From Gymnogyps californianus (Eukaryota > Chordata > Aves > Accipitriformes > Cathartidae), in contig NC_059471.1 in assembly GCF_018139145.2 (NCBI RefSeq), forward strand, positions 83,350,520 through 83,414,519: a stretch of 64,000 nucleotides of DNA, given 5' to 3'. This document shows, one piece after another, positions 24,441-37,197 of the stretch. Within the stretch, counting starts at the first letter, position 1. Every line of letters starts with the position of its first letter. Below the pieces are notes generated by a model. It did not search any database. It saw nothing but the letters and a program-made list of their open reading frames with translations, and was not told where the DNA came from. A program made the position numbers and the translations under genes.

Positions 24441-27400
24441 TCTGGCCACTGATGGTGTGTTACGAGGCTGGGTCTGTCAGAACACAGGACTGCACACCCT
24501 CCACCCTCTGGCATGCCCCCTGTGTCCATGTCCACCGACTCCTTGCTGCGGTCCCTCTTGCTATGCTGACAATGTTTGAGACATTGACATACGTTAACTC
24601 TTTCAGTCCCTCACACAGGCAGAGAGGACAGCAGGGTGGTGGGAGGCTGCATCTGCACAGGGGATTGTCCTGGCTGCCCCAGCAGGAGCTGCTGGGGACC
24701 CTGGCTGGAGCCAGGTCTTCAGCCCTGAGCCCGGCCAGCCTGGGAAAACAGACTAGCCAGGTTTATAGTGCTCTTACGGCAAATGTATTCCTGTATCTTT
24801 AGAGCAGTTTACTCATGACATCCAAAACAGCTTGGTAAAGATCTCCATTTCCTGTTCTCACCTTTTGATGTCCCTAGCCCTGGAGAACAACTTATGTTTA
24901 TCCCCTGAATAGTTTTTCCCATCCTGTCCCTGAGGGCTCTAGGTCCAAACGATCCCTGACTGATGAATCCTGCATGTCAGGCTAGACAGGTGGAATGGTT
25001 TGCCTCCTGTGACCGGTTCTGAAATGCCGCAAATGGCACAATGCCACAAACTCAAGGTGACTGTATGAGTGATGCTGCCTCTTTGGACAGAGCACTAATG
25101 CTGCCATAAAAGAAGTCATCAGAGAGGCAAATCAATCTTCCTTTGTATTTATTTAGTTTTAAGAAATGTACAGTGTATAGCACTTAAAATGAACATCATG
25201 GAGGCAGAAGCTGGGAACAAAATAGATGGGCACAGAACAGGATAAAAATAAAGCACAGATCTTGTGTTGTTGGGTTTGGTTCTCACCTACACGACAATGA
25301 AAACCACAGCATGCACAGGTGCCAGGTGCTCCAGAACTAGACAATTCATTTCAGACCCACAGAGGTCCTTTGGCTTACCCAACAGGCTGCATTTGTTATC
25401 ATTCATCCACAGGAAGGGTGATATCCAATTCCTCTGTTTTTTAGTGTCCTTTGGCCTCCCACTTATCTTGCTAGAAAATAGTGTGGGCTGACTGGAGATG
25501 AGGTTTGTAACTGATTTCTAAATAATAAGCTAATTCTCTTTTGTCAAGCAGTGATACCAGCCAACTGCTGAGTTATTAGAAGAATGTTGACAAAAGCATT
25601 TGAACAATATTTGATTTTTATATTTACATAGCATAGAACGAAGGGAGTAGCAATTAATAAAATCATAGATAAGTTATTATTTCAGCTTACATCATGATCA
25701 AAAAAAGTTTTTATACTTCTTCTTAATTCCCTTCTGGCTGTGTAATTCTTGTGGCTAACTGGTGCCAGTGGCCAGGTAACATTTCCTTTTCAAGCCATGC
25801 CATCCCACTGTCTGGGAGATTTCCTACATTTTCACTGCCATTATGGTCCCTTTATGAGCTTGATTTCTTATTACCTGCCAGCATTAGCATTCATTATATT
25901 AAAACCTCACTTTGCCTTTGCATAAACAACAGTAGATGTATATATCATTTTTATTACTGGTGCTAGCTGAAAATCTTCAAAAGCCCTGAAGTCACGTCAG
26001 TTTTGGCTTTCATTGTCTCGTTGAAGTACTGTGGTTTCCTGTTCATTCTCGCTCTAGGGAAAAACTGCTCCATCAAATGGTGGCTCTCAACAACAAAAAC
26101 TGTGCAAGAGTTCTATACATTTTATTTTCTACCTTTAAAGTCTGGGGGGTTGAAATTGGCTTTTTACATAAGTCAGGTTCTCATTCAGATGACTATGCTT
26201 TTTTCTGGGGAAAGATTTGTGCTGTAAAATGGGATGCTGTTGTTTTGGGTTCTGATGATGCTGGAATCTCCTTTTTATGGCCATCCAAACTTTTCTTGGG
26301 AACTTCTGTGGCTGTTATCCTCTGAGAAGTTAGTGGCTTATGACCAGATTGTAAACCGGGATGGTAAGGTGCCCAAAATGCCTACTACGAAACCTAGTTT
26401 AGTGAAGTTTTAGTATTACTAATCTTTGTGACTATTATAGCACATGATAAATTTCCTGAAAAATGAGGATACAGGGCAAGACAGCCTCTCTAGGCAGCAT
26501 TTAGCAGTTTATAGGCTGTGTTTCCTAGTGTACACTCAGAATGTGTACTTTATAAGTTACCGTAATCTCCAGCTCTTCATTAACTGCATAACATTGACCA
26601 TAATTTTTATTTGACTTATGAAGATGGAACAGGTGTTATCCAAACTTCTCTTAAGTGGATCATCTAAGCCAAGTCTTTTAGGTGGTTTAATTTTTACCAG
26701 ATAAATGATATTAGACCATTTTTATGTGTCCTTTGTAGGTATGCTGATTTTTTTTCTTAATATGAGGCTGACTCCATCAGGACAGAAGTTAATTACATTT
26801 TTGATAAATAATTTTTGCCAAATGCATGCTCAGAAAAACATGGGATTAACACTCTGAACGTGGTTTGCAAAAGGAGATGCAAGCGCCTTCATAGTCAGGA
26901 AAATCCTCGCTGGCTCCGCTGCAAATGGGGTCTCACACCACAAATAAATGACTAGAGTGATCTTTTCTAGCAACTGTTGGGACTTTGTCAGTCATTGCAC
27001 ACACTTTTGAGTCTCCACTGATTTTGTATGGGAAAATGTGAAGTTTGAATGGGAATTGTTCAGTGGAAGCAGGCTACCTGCCTTCTCCTTCCAAGTCAGT
27101 CCCTTTGAGTCAGTCCTGGTCATTTGGCTGGAGGTTTACATTGCTGCAGTTTCAACCCTACTTCTTCACTGGGGAAAGCTTCCATACCTGGCCTGGGTCC
27201 AGCATGTGAAGGGCAGGACCTCTCCAGATGGCAATGCACCCTGGGGACAGGGAGGGGAGCTCAGTGGCTCTATTAATGCTGATAAATAAAGGAGGCAGAG
27301 ACCAATCCCTGATGCCAATGCCATGTAGCATGAACTGTCTTACATTCATATGGCTTAGAGTTTTTTCCTGGTGGAACAAACTGGCTGTAAACGTACCTAC

Positions 27401-29048
27401 CTTGGGTTTCATTCGGGACACAAGTAGTGCCCCGGAGATATAAGTCGCCTTTTGTGCCTGGGGAGGTGGGTTTCAGCTCAAAATGTCTGAAATATACAGT
27501 CTGAAGTCTGTGTTGCGGTCTACTGGAAAGGTATTTTTTCGGTATGGAACTGAGGATGTGTCTGGCATGATTTGGGGTATGGCATAAGGTGGGTGTGTTT
27601 GAAGGTGAAGAGCTTGTTGAAAAAGAGTTGAAGGAGTTTTGAGGAGCCCACACACAGACGGGCTAGAAGGCGGCTCAGGAATACCAGAGATAAGTGGCCT
27701 CTAATACCCTCGTGCCCTCCCTTTTGTTTCCCAGACCCTGCTACCCTCCTTGTTATCTTCCTTCTCCTTCCCACTGCTGCAGACTTCTTGAACACCCAGT
27801 CCCTCCCAGTACACATTCACGGGTATTATTCAATTTCTTCTTTAGAAGAATTTGAGCTCCTTCTGAATCTTCTGCTATGCCCTTATTATTTTGTACAGCT
27901 TAAAGCCTTTCCCCCAAAGTCCTTGCTAGAGAAGATTGCATCAAAACATTTGTCTTTCTTCCCTCAGCTTTCAAAGGCTGGTGTGATAGCAGGATGAGAG
28001 GCAGATACACTGAATGCTAATCTGACTCACATACTAACCAGCTCATATTAAAGACCTCAAAGTCAAAAGTTTGAATGACCTTTCATCTTCACGGTGTGCT
28101 TGTAAAGCGTGATCCCTTCCATTAGTGAGCACTGATGAGAATTGTGCTCTTGCTTTTACCTCCAGGTGTGCACCCACTACATAGCTGACATAAAAGCCAG
28201 ACTGTTAGAATAACTTTGGTGACAATGAGAGCCATGAGTTAATCCCAGATGCAACCAAACCAAATGAGTGAAACTTGCAATTTTTAAGAAAAGATTTTTT
28301 TTGTTTTCCTTCACTTTTTATTACATATATATTTCCCCAGAATGCTGTTTGTCAAGTTTGCCTTGTTCAAATACTCGCAAATCTGGAACACTGGTGCTAA
28401 CCACACATTCATATAAATTTTAAAGCACTTAGATGAGTTGATGAGGAAGAGTGAGCGCACTTTTAATTCCAGTACAAGTGGCACTCAGATATAATAATAA
28501 GCAGGGAAGAGCATTATCGGAAGTATACCTTTCTTTTAGTACAAGTATGCTAATCACTTCTCAGTCTGGGACAACTCTAAGCACTATTTTAGCAGCATTT
28601 CTTATCAAAATTACTTTGACATTTTAATTAAACAGCATTTGTTTAATCTCCAGGTCTTTTAAATTAGTGAAACACTCCTTAACGAGTGTTTTTCTGGCTC
28701 AGAAGATCCCCGTTGGAATTGTTTCAAGGATGCAGACCTGGCAAGCAGGAAGGCAGGAGGCTGGATCCCCCCCAGGGATGTTGAAGCCACAGTGTCTTAC
28801 AGCAGGGGCAGGTTCTGAACCTGCCAGAGGGAACCACTCTTCACAGCTGTGTCTGCTGCCTACTTCTCTCTCCCTCTTTCTGGTAAGGTAAATTATCTCC
28901 GTATATTTTTGTGTTCAACACTCCCTTACCCTGAATTTCTTGCTGTTGTAAACAAAGTCCAAGGAAGCTGCTAGCACTTGTGGCAGCATTGACACTTAGA
29001 CTCTTGACATTGTGGCAAAGCACCTAGTTTTACACTGTTCAGAGAGAC
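24441..29048. other. Unique noncoding sequence
   Basis: No coding exon recognised. The frames at 24431-24802 (plus, 123 codons) and 27273-27653 (minus, 126 codons) have no motif and fit chance. The part 28560-28680 is AT-rich with TTAATTAAA-type cores. Confidence 0.5.
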
Positions 29049-29645
29049 TGTCGTGGTTTAACCCCAGCCGGCAACTAGGCACCACGCAGCCGCTCACTCA
29101 GTCCTCCCTGGTGGGACGGGGGAGAGAATCGGAAGGGTAAAAGTGAAAAAACTCGTGGGTTGAGACAAAGACAGTTTAACAGGTAAAGCAAAAGCCACGC
29201 ATGCAAGCAAAGCAAAACAAGGAATTCATTCAACACTTCCCACCGGCAGGCAAGTGTTCAGCCATCTCCAGGAAAGCAGGGCTCCATCACATGTAACGGT
29301 GAATTGGGAAGACAAACGCCATCACTCCGAACATCCCCCTCTTCCTTCTTCTTTTCCCCCAGCTTCATATGCTGAGCATGACATCATATGGTATGGAATA
29401 TCCCTTTGGTCAGTTGGGGTCAGCTGTCCCGGCTGTGTCCCCTCCCAACTCCTTGTGCACCCCCAGCCTCCTCGCTGGTGGGGTGGGGTGAGAAGCAGAA
29501 AAGGCCCTGACTCTGTGTAAGCACTGCTCAGCAGTAAGGAAAACATCCCTGTATCACCAACACTGTTTCCAGCACAAATCCCAAACATAGCCCCATACTA
29601 GCTACTATGAAGAAAATTAACTTTATCCCAGCCAAAACCAGCACA
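29049..29645 (-). mobile_element. Solo LTR, family B copy 1
   Basis: Runs from TGTCGTGG to CAGCACA. The 5-bp duplication GAGAC (29044-29048 and 29646-29650) is perfect. Its outer ends match family A, but the central part differs: it matches 55864-56451 instead, with blocks such as AGCAAAGCAAAACAAGGAATTC and the ATGACATCATATGG region. The expected TATA position is degraded (CATATGAAG on minus). No internal retroviral sequence. Confidence 0.93.
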
Positions 29646-32600
29646 GAGACCTCTGGCCACTGTAAGAACTACTATTCAAACAGAAGAAATACAGCATTGT
29701 TTTTCCTCTGATGTGCAGCCGCAAGTAAAGGATGTGATCCATTTCATAACCTGCTAAGCCCAGGCACTTTTTCAGTAATGTAAAATAATGGTGCTGTTGG
29801 AATATGGATATATTCACATTAAACATATGGTTGTATTCTGTTTTCTTTACTTCTCTCACTTACAGTGAGAACTGCTATTTTATTGTAACATGTTGATACA
29901 CTTTGCCTGAAATACCTTGGTTAGAGATCAGTCATCCCACTGAAAAAGGGCTGCATGCATTATATTAATCTAGGAACCTTGCTACCCTATACACATGATT
30001 AAGGGTTGTGATGCCAGACCTTTGGGAGGAAAGTCTGGAGACAAGGTGTGAATGTATTTAATAAAGAAGACAAGCTACCAGAAATAGGTTTTTCATCCTG
30101 CATAGTACATGAGATTTGTTCTAGAGTGTGTAGTGAAGGACACTATTTCCCAGCTTCTTTAGTATTTTTCCTGTGTATTGCATTATATTACTTTGCAATA
30201 GATTGCATTATTTCTCATTCCGTTAGGAAATGACATGTTGGATTTCATTTGGCATGGTCCGCTGAAAGCTGTATCTGATGGGCTACAGATCTCATATTCA
30301 CAAAAGGCCTCTAGGTTTTAAAAGTTGACTTGTATTCAGGTTTGGAAGACAGATTACTCTTAGTATCGTTCCAAAGGCATCAAGATGAGTCACCTCTTTC
30401 CTTTAAATTCCTTGTTTATGTATTGTACCTTCCTGCTGTCACGTTGATGTTTATATTCCTGCCGCATTTTGAAAGGCCTTTGAGGAGATACCTTACTGTG
30501 GCCGGGCGGTCCAAGTTCTCCACTACCCGGCACTCTGCTTCCAAAGGCAGTCTCTGGGCATCGCGTAATGGGCTTATCGAAACACATTCTCTGTGGCTGC
30601 TTGTGTATTTCTTTACAAATAACTCTATGTTGTTGCATAGAAACAGGATTTTTTAATAATTCTTTCTGTTTTCCCAGAAAACATTAGACAGAATCAGATG
30701 TAGATGTTATAAAGTTCTGAAGGAAGTGAGACACCACAGAACTAATTAGCATTCAAACATTTATGGCTAGTGTAATGAATGGCATTACAGAGAGCACAGG
30801 AATGCTTGCTAAATTACTTTATATAGAAAGAAACAAAATGGAAGCATTATCTTGAGAGTCCTTACCATAAAGATACATTGTTTAGATGAATCATGTGGAA
30901 CAAACATCACCTCTGACATTTGCATTGCTGGTGTGATTTTCGGAGGGATATTTTAGTTCTTTTGTTTTCCTTCTGATTTCTCTAGTGGCCGTTCTTTAGG
31001 CTGTGTCTTGATCTAATGGATAATATAAACCCCATGATTATTCAAAAGTAGGAAGTGATGCCTTGCAGCCTGTAACCACTTTTGCCATATCAGTATTCAA
31101 AAGACTGTATTTGTCTGCGCACAGTAGCGACTTCTGCTAACCAGATGGTCTGAATCCGCCTGCTATTCAGGGCTCACTCTCTTGCTTTTAGCTTTCCTTG
31201 GCCTCCTGTTTTCCGTCACAGAGCAAAACCTAATTAGAACTTCCATCTTGACTCCAGGCAGATCACAAAGCAGCAGTTTATAGGACAAAAAAAAAAATTA
31301 CCACTGGATTTTGATTATCCATCTATTTTCAGGTTAGCTTAAAGTAATTTTTAAAGACAACAGATTTTCAGCTTTGACTTCATAAGGAAACAAAGCCTAT
31401 ATGCTTACATGCCATACCCACACACACGCACATGCTTGTGTGTCTGTCAGTGCCCCAGTAACTCTTGAACATTTTTTGCCAATTTCAACCAGGTTGACAA
31501 AAATTGGAAAATGCAAACATACTACATTCCTGCAAATTTCTTGCTATTCTGTAGTCTGTAGGGGGAGGGGAACGGACTCACTCAGTGCTATTATAGAGAG
31601 AAAGATTGCTCATCTTTCGTTAGACGGTAGTGAATCACGTAGTACCTCCCTTGTAAGGTGCAAATTAGTAAGAAACCAGGCAACTGATCCAAACTCTGCT
31701 GTTTCTGCTGCTTACAATTTTTCTCACCTTTTTTCCCCTGGTAAAGTAAATGGGTGGCTAAGTGGAAATGATTTATGTATCTTAATCTACAGTCTTTTTT
31801 TTTTATTGAACATTTAGGCTAGATTCAACACCAGACTCCAAGATGCATTTCTACAGTTCATCCCAAAGCAAATAATTTTGGGGGATAGTGACCATTTTGC
31901 TGCAACTCCTGGTTTCCACATGAATGGCATAAATATGGTGTTCTTCTCCAGCCAGTAACTCTTGCTCTCTTTTGTTGCATGTATAAGACAATTCTTCATG
32001 TTTCTAAACAGATGCTTGTTATCGACTCTAATTTTTTACTGATCTTCACAACATTTTCTTTGTTCAGCCTAGGCAGAAGGCAAATTCATTGGTATCTTCT
32101 GAGAACTGCCTTCTTCTAAGATGTCTGCCACCTCTTCTTCTGCTCAGAGACTTTAGATCTCCCCTCACTTAACATAAAAGGAGGAAGGTGGCATTTTTGA
32201 AAAGGGTAGGTATCCATGCAGATCTGGAAGTGGCTGTGTTATTTATTGATCTCCTTTGTAAAAGATACTTCACATTATCAGGAATAATGGCCAAAAATGC
32301 ATCCAAACATATAGTCAGGTGACCTCAGAAAGCTCTGCACTCTTAGGGAAAGGGCAGATAACCATGGTGGTAAGAGTCTGCCTTGCTGCTCATCTTTTGT
32401 GGCAAGCAAGAGAGAAATACTTGGGAAATAATCCCTCTGTGAAAGGCAAATGAGTTAGTGGATTTGTATGATTAAATCCTACCTCTGCTGCATAAAGAAG
32501 AAGGAAGTCTTGAGAGATTGCAAAAAGTGTTAAAATAAGAGTGAGAAAAGTTCACTGCTTGAGAACAGACTGAGCTGCCACTACTGTGGTGCTCAGGGAG

Positions 32601-35600
32601 CCAGTCCTGCCCAATGGTGACCTCTCACAAATGCCTCCCTTTCTTTTCTTCCTTTCTCTTAGCTGGAAAGGAGTAGGAATACAGGTGGAAAGTAGCAACA
32701 TCTCCTGCTCTACACCCAAAAAGAAGGGATGTAACTTTTCTCCTGTTATTTTTTGCTTCTCTCTTTCTTTGGATTAGTGATGTTTTTGCTTTGATTAAAT
32801 AATGATGAAAGCAGCCAACCGTTCTGGGGACATGTGCGTAAGTAGCGTGTGTATCTCTTTGAGATGTTCCCAACATTCAAGCAAACCCAGAACAAATTAG
32901 GCAACTCTGTCTAATTCTGTGCCTTTGAATTAACATAGCCTGGACTAGGACTCTTCCCACACAAGGCTTGGCATAGTCAGAAATGGCTCCTTCTCCCTCA
33001 GTCCACCATTTCTTAAATGGAAGGTCATCTACCCCTAGAAGCAGGCAGCCCCCGTTGGTTTCAAGAAGAACTGCCTGGGTACATCGCTGGGAAGCATCTG
33101 GCCACTAAGGATAATGTAGGGCCAGAATAAAAGAGATTGTTCCTGTTCTCCTAACTGACTCAGTAGCCAATATGTACAAAGTATTCCAATTTGCTAAACA
33201 TCTCACCAAGCCATTTTCTCAGAATACAAACTAACATCTCACAGAAATAATCTTGTCTGTTTCTGTGAGCTGTTGCAAAGAGTGAATGAAGGTATTATTT
33301 CAGTTATCTTGAGTGGAAAAGCACTTGCCATTATTCCCAAATTTGATTAGATGGAAAATCCAGACAGCAAATTGACATACATTTTGTTTTAGCATATGAG
33401 TTTATCAAAGAAGAAACAGTCTGTGTGTATTGGAAGAATGCAAAAGACCATTTGCCATGTCTGACTACTTGTGTAAGCACAGCCAGTTTAACTACTATGC
33501 TCAAGCAGTACCATCTGCCAGATCAGCTATGAGGCATGTGTTTATATCACAATAAAGATCTGATGATCGCTTCTGTTTCATCTTAAACAAAATGGGGAGA
33601 TAAAATGGTGAATTGGCCTATCATTTACATCTAACTGCTGCCTCACTGGTGCCACACTTTGCTTTGAGGACTCTGTTCTGGGGCACCCCGGGTTCCATCT
33701 TTTTCCCCAGGAAAAAAAAAAGAAAGACCACCCCTCACAAGTCTTTCCAGCTTCCTCACCATCCTCCAGAACAAGTAGGTGTCTCAGACATTCTTCATTT
33801 TGAGTGGCAGCTTCTGAACTCACCTTTCCTTTGTGTGGTGAGAGCTGGGAGCTGATGGGAGCAGTGGGAACAGCCTTCCCTGTGGTTTCTGGCACTGCTT
33901 GGGATGTGGTGGGCGCTCAACTTCCGACATATAACACCAAGCTTTCAAAGGCATTGCTGAATTATCTCCTGCATTTTTCACACCTGATTTTCAGACCCAA
34001 GATTATTTGCCCACATGAGTTGCGTAGTCTGAGTTTAATTTAATTTGTTAATGAATATGTATTTACAAAAATGTCAAGATATTTTCCTTTTCTTCTCCTT
34101 TTGCCTCCAGGAGAAAGATCATTTATGTCATAAGAAGCTGAAAAATTTTCTCCCTAAGGGTTTTCCCTAGCAGAGGAGGAGTCCTAAATGAGACCTGGAC
34201 TAGTACAATGTGCTAAAATCATCGCTAGTTTCACACTCTGTAAATAAAGACTAGAATTGCATGCTGCAATAACTTATGCCTGGTGAAACATCTTGTTAGG
34301 GCCATAAACTTACACAAATTAATTATCCCCTGGGCTTCTAGGCCTCTTCCGCAGCTGGCTTTAGAATTAGATTGCTGCAAAAGACAGAGGCAAAGCTGCA
34401 TCTGCTCATATACAAGGAAATGGCTCCAGTGTGGCTGGAAGAATGGGGCGTGCATCAGGGCATTGGCACATGAAATAGATAAGATCCTAAACACATTCCT
34501 GTTGGCAACCTTTTCCATGATAATGCTGAACACACAGGCTAATCACCTCACTGTTTCTACAACAGCGTCTGTTTCCCTGCAAGTGACACAGTTCCTGCTC
34601 ACTCTAGCAGGCAACTTCCTTCTCAAGCCTTTTGAAGAGGTTGTATGTTTCAGTTGCAATATTTTGTACAAAGCATATTGGAACAAGCTAACCTTTAAGA
34701 GGATTTTGTTGACCTGCATTAAGTTCTTTTACAATTAAATCTGGCACACTCCAGCTACAGGTTCTGAGTTACCTCTTAACATCATAGCAAGGAGCTACTG
34801 AGACCTCCAGCCCTTTAAAATTGCAAAAACATTTTGCAAGACTGTTTTCTATGTTGATTGAGTTGTAGCTACCTTGGGAAAAGTCTCTGGAACCTTGAAA
34901 AGAAACAATTTCTTGTCAGCTCAACGTGACACTATAAAAAGACTGACTATTAGGAAATGATTTCATTAAAAAGGAAAAGGAGTCTTACTGAAACTTTAAG
35001 ATGTGCCAAATCCCTATTGACAAGACCTTTCACTTACCACAAATGAGATAAATGAAAACATCAATGTCATATTAGGTAAGCAACTAAACTGAAAGAGTGA
35101 GTTTGAAGAGTCAAAGGACCCATTGGGAAAAGCAGAGCATCTCTTCAATGGGCTGAAGAAATGAAGAACATTCTTCAAATGGCTGCTTTATCAGGATGTG
35201 AAAAGGCCAAGCCTTTATGCTGCTATAATTTATGGATATCTCCTGTTTGTAGGACAAAGTGAAATAGAAAAAATCCTATTTCTGCTGGAGGAAGAAAAGA
35301 CTTAGCCTCTCTTCTGTGCAAAAACTCAAATTAATTTTAACTTGATTGCTGTCTGTATCACTACCAAGTATGAATAAGTAGGCAGAGATGCACAGTGTAA
35401 CTTTGGAAGCGTGCTTGCCAAAGACAATAGCAGCAGGAGCTCAAAAAGCACATCTAAAATTAGGACATGGCCCTGTATTTCTTAGCATCCTGCAAACTGG
35501 AAAGTATAAAGCCCAAATTCTCAAGCTCTTCCCTCCTGTGGGGGGCTTGAAGTAATTGCAAACTGGTCCCTTCAGCTTTTCTTTCCCTTTTGGCTATCAT

Positions 35601-36159
35601 ACACATAATATCATCATGATTAATGAAGACATCATCATGCATTAAAAATGTTACGTTTGACAAGTGCTCCAATTAATGCATCAAATGTTATGCTCAGTTC
35701 AAATTCCCCGAACCTATGAAGTTCACTTGAAAGCAAAGTCCTTCTTCTGGGCAAAGCTCCCAGCTTTCATAGCACTCTCATGATTACCTTAATGGAGAGG
35801 GGAATTAATGACCACCTCCACCCCCAGCTGCAATTTCTGAGGCTTTATCATTAAGCCACTTTTAGAATCAAGAAAATATATTTCTAGATTTATTTTTGTG
35901 CAACAGTAGTGACTTCTGGTGGGTCCTTAATCTAATCCTAAACTCATTTCCCTGTCTGATATCCCAAAGAATGAACGACTCTACTGGACTGTCTGAAGAA
36001 CATAGTCAGAATTAACTTGGAGAACCAGGTCATTGTTGTGCTGTAGTACAAGTCACGCATTTTTCCTGTTGGTACCAAGTTTTAAATTATGGCTTAGCCA
36101 ATATTTTTTCAATATTTTTTTAAAGATTTTTTTTCTTTTTTATTCTTCTATTAGAAATG
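29646..36159. other. Long unique noncoding block
   Basis: No exon or dated repeat recognised. The longest frame (34283-34738 plus, 151 codons) lacks any domain. A CpG-bearing patch is at 30498-30590. A short CA/CACACG tract is at 31418-31440. Confidence 0.5.
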
Positions 36160-37197
36160 TGTGGTGGATTTGACCTTGGCTGGCTGCCAGATGCCCACCC
36201 AGCCACTCTCTCACTCCCCCTCCTCAACAGGACAGGGGGAGAAAATAAGATGAAAAAGCTCGTGGGTCGAGATAAAGACAGGGAGATCGCTTACCAATTA
36301 CTGTTACAGGCAAAACAGACTTGACTCGGGGAAGATTAATTTAATTTATTGCCAGCTAAAAATGGATAGTGAGTAGGATAGTAAGAAACAAAAACAAAAC
36401 TGAAAACCCCTCCTCCCACTTCTTCCCAGGCTCAACTTCATTCCTTCATTTCCAATTCCTCTACCTCCTTCCCCCCAGGTGGTGCAGGGGGACGGGGAAT
36501 GGGGGATTGCGGTCAGTTCATAGCACTTTATCACTACTGCTCATTCCTCTTCATGCTGTTCCACTGCTCCAGCATGGGGACCCTCCCACGGGGTACAGTC
36601 CTTCATGAACCGCTCCAACGTGGGTCCTTTCAACGGGATGCAGTCCTTCAGATATAGACTGCTCCAGTGTGGGTCCCCCATGGGCCACAGGTCTTTGCCA
36701 GAAAATCTGCTCCAGTGTGGGCTCTCCAAGGCTGCAGCTTCCTTCAAGGCATGTCCACCTGCTTTGGCGTAGGGTCCTCCATGGTCTGCAGGGTGGATAG
36801 CTGCTCCACAGTGGTCCTCCACGGACTGCAGGGGGGCAGCCTGTTTCACCATGGTCATCTCCATGGGCTGCAGAGGACTCTCTGCTCTGGCGCCTACAGC
36901 ACCTACTTCCTCTCCTTCTCCACTGACCTTGGTGTCTGCAGGGCTGTTTCTCCCCCATTTTTTCTCACTCCTCATTCTCACGGCTGCTGTGCAGCATTTT
37001 TTACCCTTTCCTAAATATGTTGTCACAGAGGTGCCACCAGCATCGCTCATTGGCTCAGCTGTGTCCTGCAGTGGGTCCATCTTGCTGCTGGCTGGAACTA
37101 GCTGTGTCCAACACGGGTGCAGCTCCTGGTCTTTTCTCACAGAGGCCACCCCTGCAGCCCCCCTACTACCAACACCTTGCCATGTAAACCCAATATG
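36160..37197 (-). mobile_element. Solo LTR, family C copy 2 (older, shortened array)
   Basis: Starts TGTGGTGGATTTGACC and can be followed to CCCAATATG near 37191-37197, where the expected terminal CA is mutated. I found no target duplication. It is more diverged than copies 1 and 3 and lacks at least one repeat unit. Sense is minus, with AATAAA at plus 36345-36350. The minus strand keeps a 202-codon frame (36541-37149) in the same phase as frames in the other copies (see findings). Confidence 0.85.
36564..36898 (-). repeat. Tandem array of family C LTR copy 2
   Basis: CTGCTCCAGCATGGG-type units as in copy 1, fewer and more worn. The array is about 110 bp shorter than in copy 1. Confidence 0.75.

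Noticed and set aside
24431..24802. 123-codon plus-strand frame beside the family D candidate
   Set aside because: Composition suggests noncoding DNA and no domain is visible.
27273..27653. 126-codon minus-strand frame
   Set aside because: No motif, overlapping frames on both strands, and no upstream promoter signal.
31401..31817. 138-codon plus-strand frame
   Set aside because: It starts in a CA-repeat (His-Thr run) and shows no conserved motif or splice context.
34283..34738. 151-codon plus-strand frame in unique DNA
   Set aside because: No domain or signal peptide, and an open frame overlaps it on the other strand. One or two frames this long are expected by chance in 64 kb.
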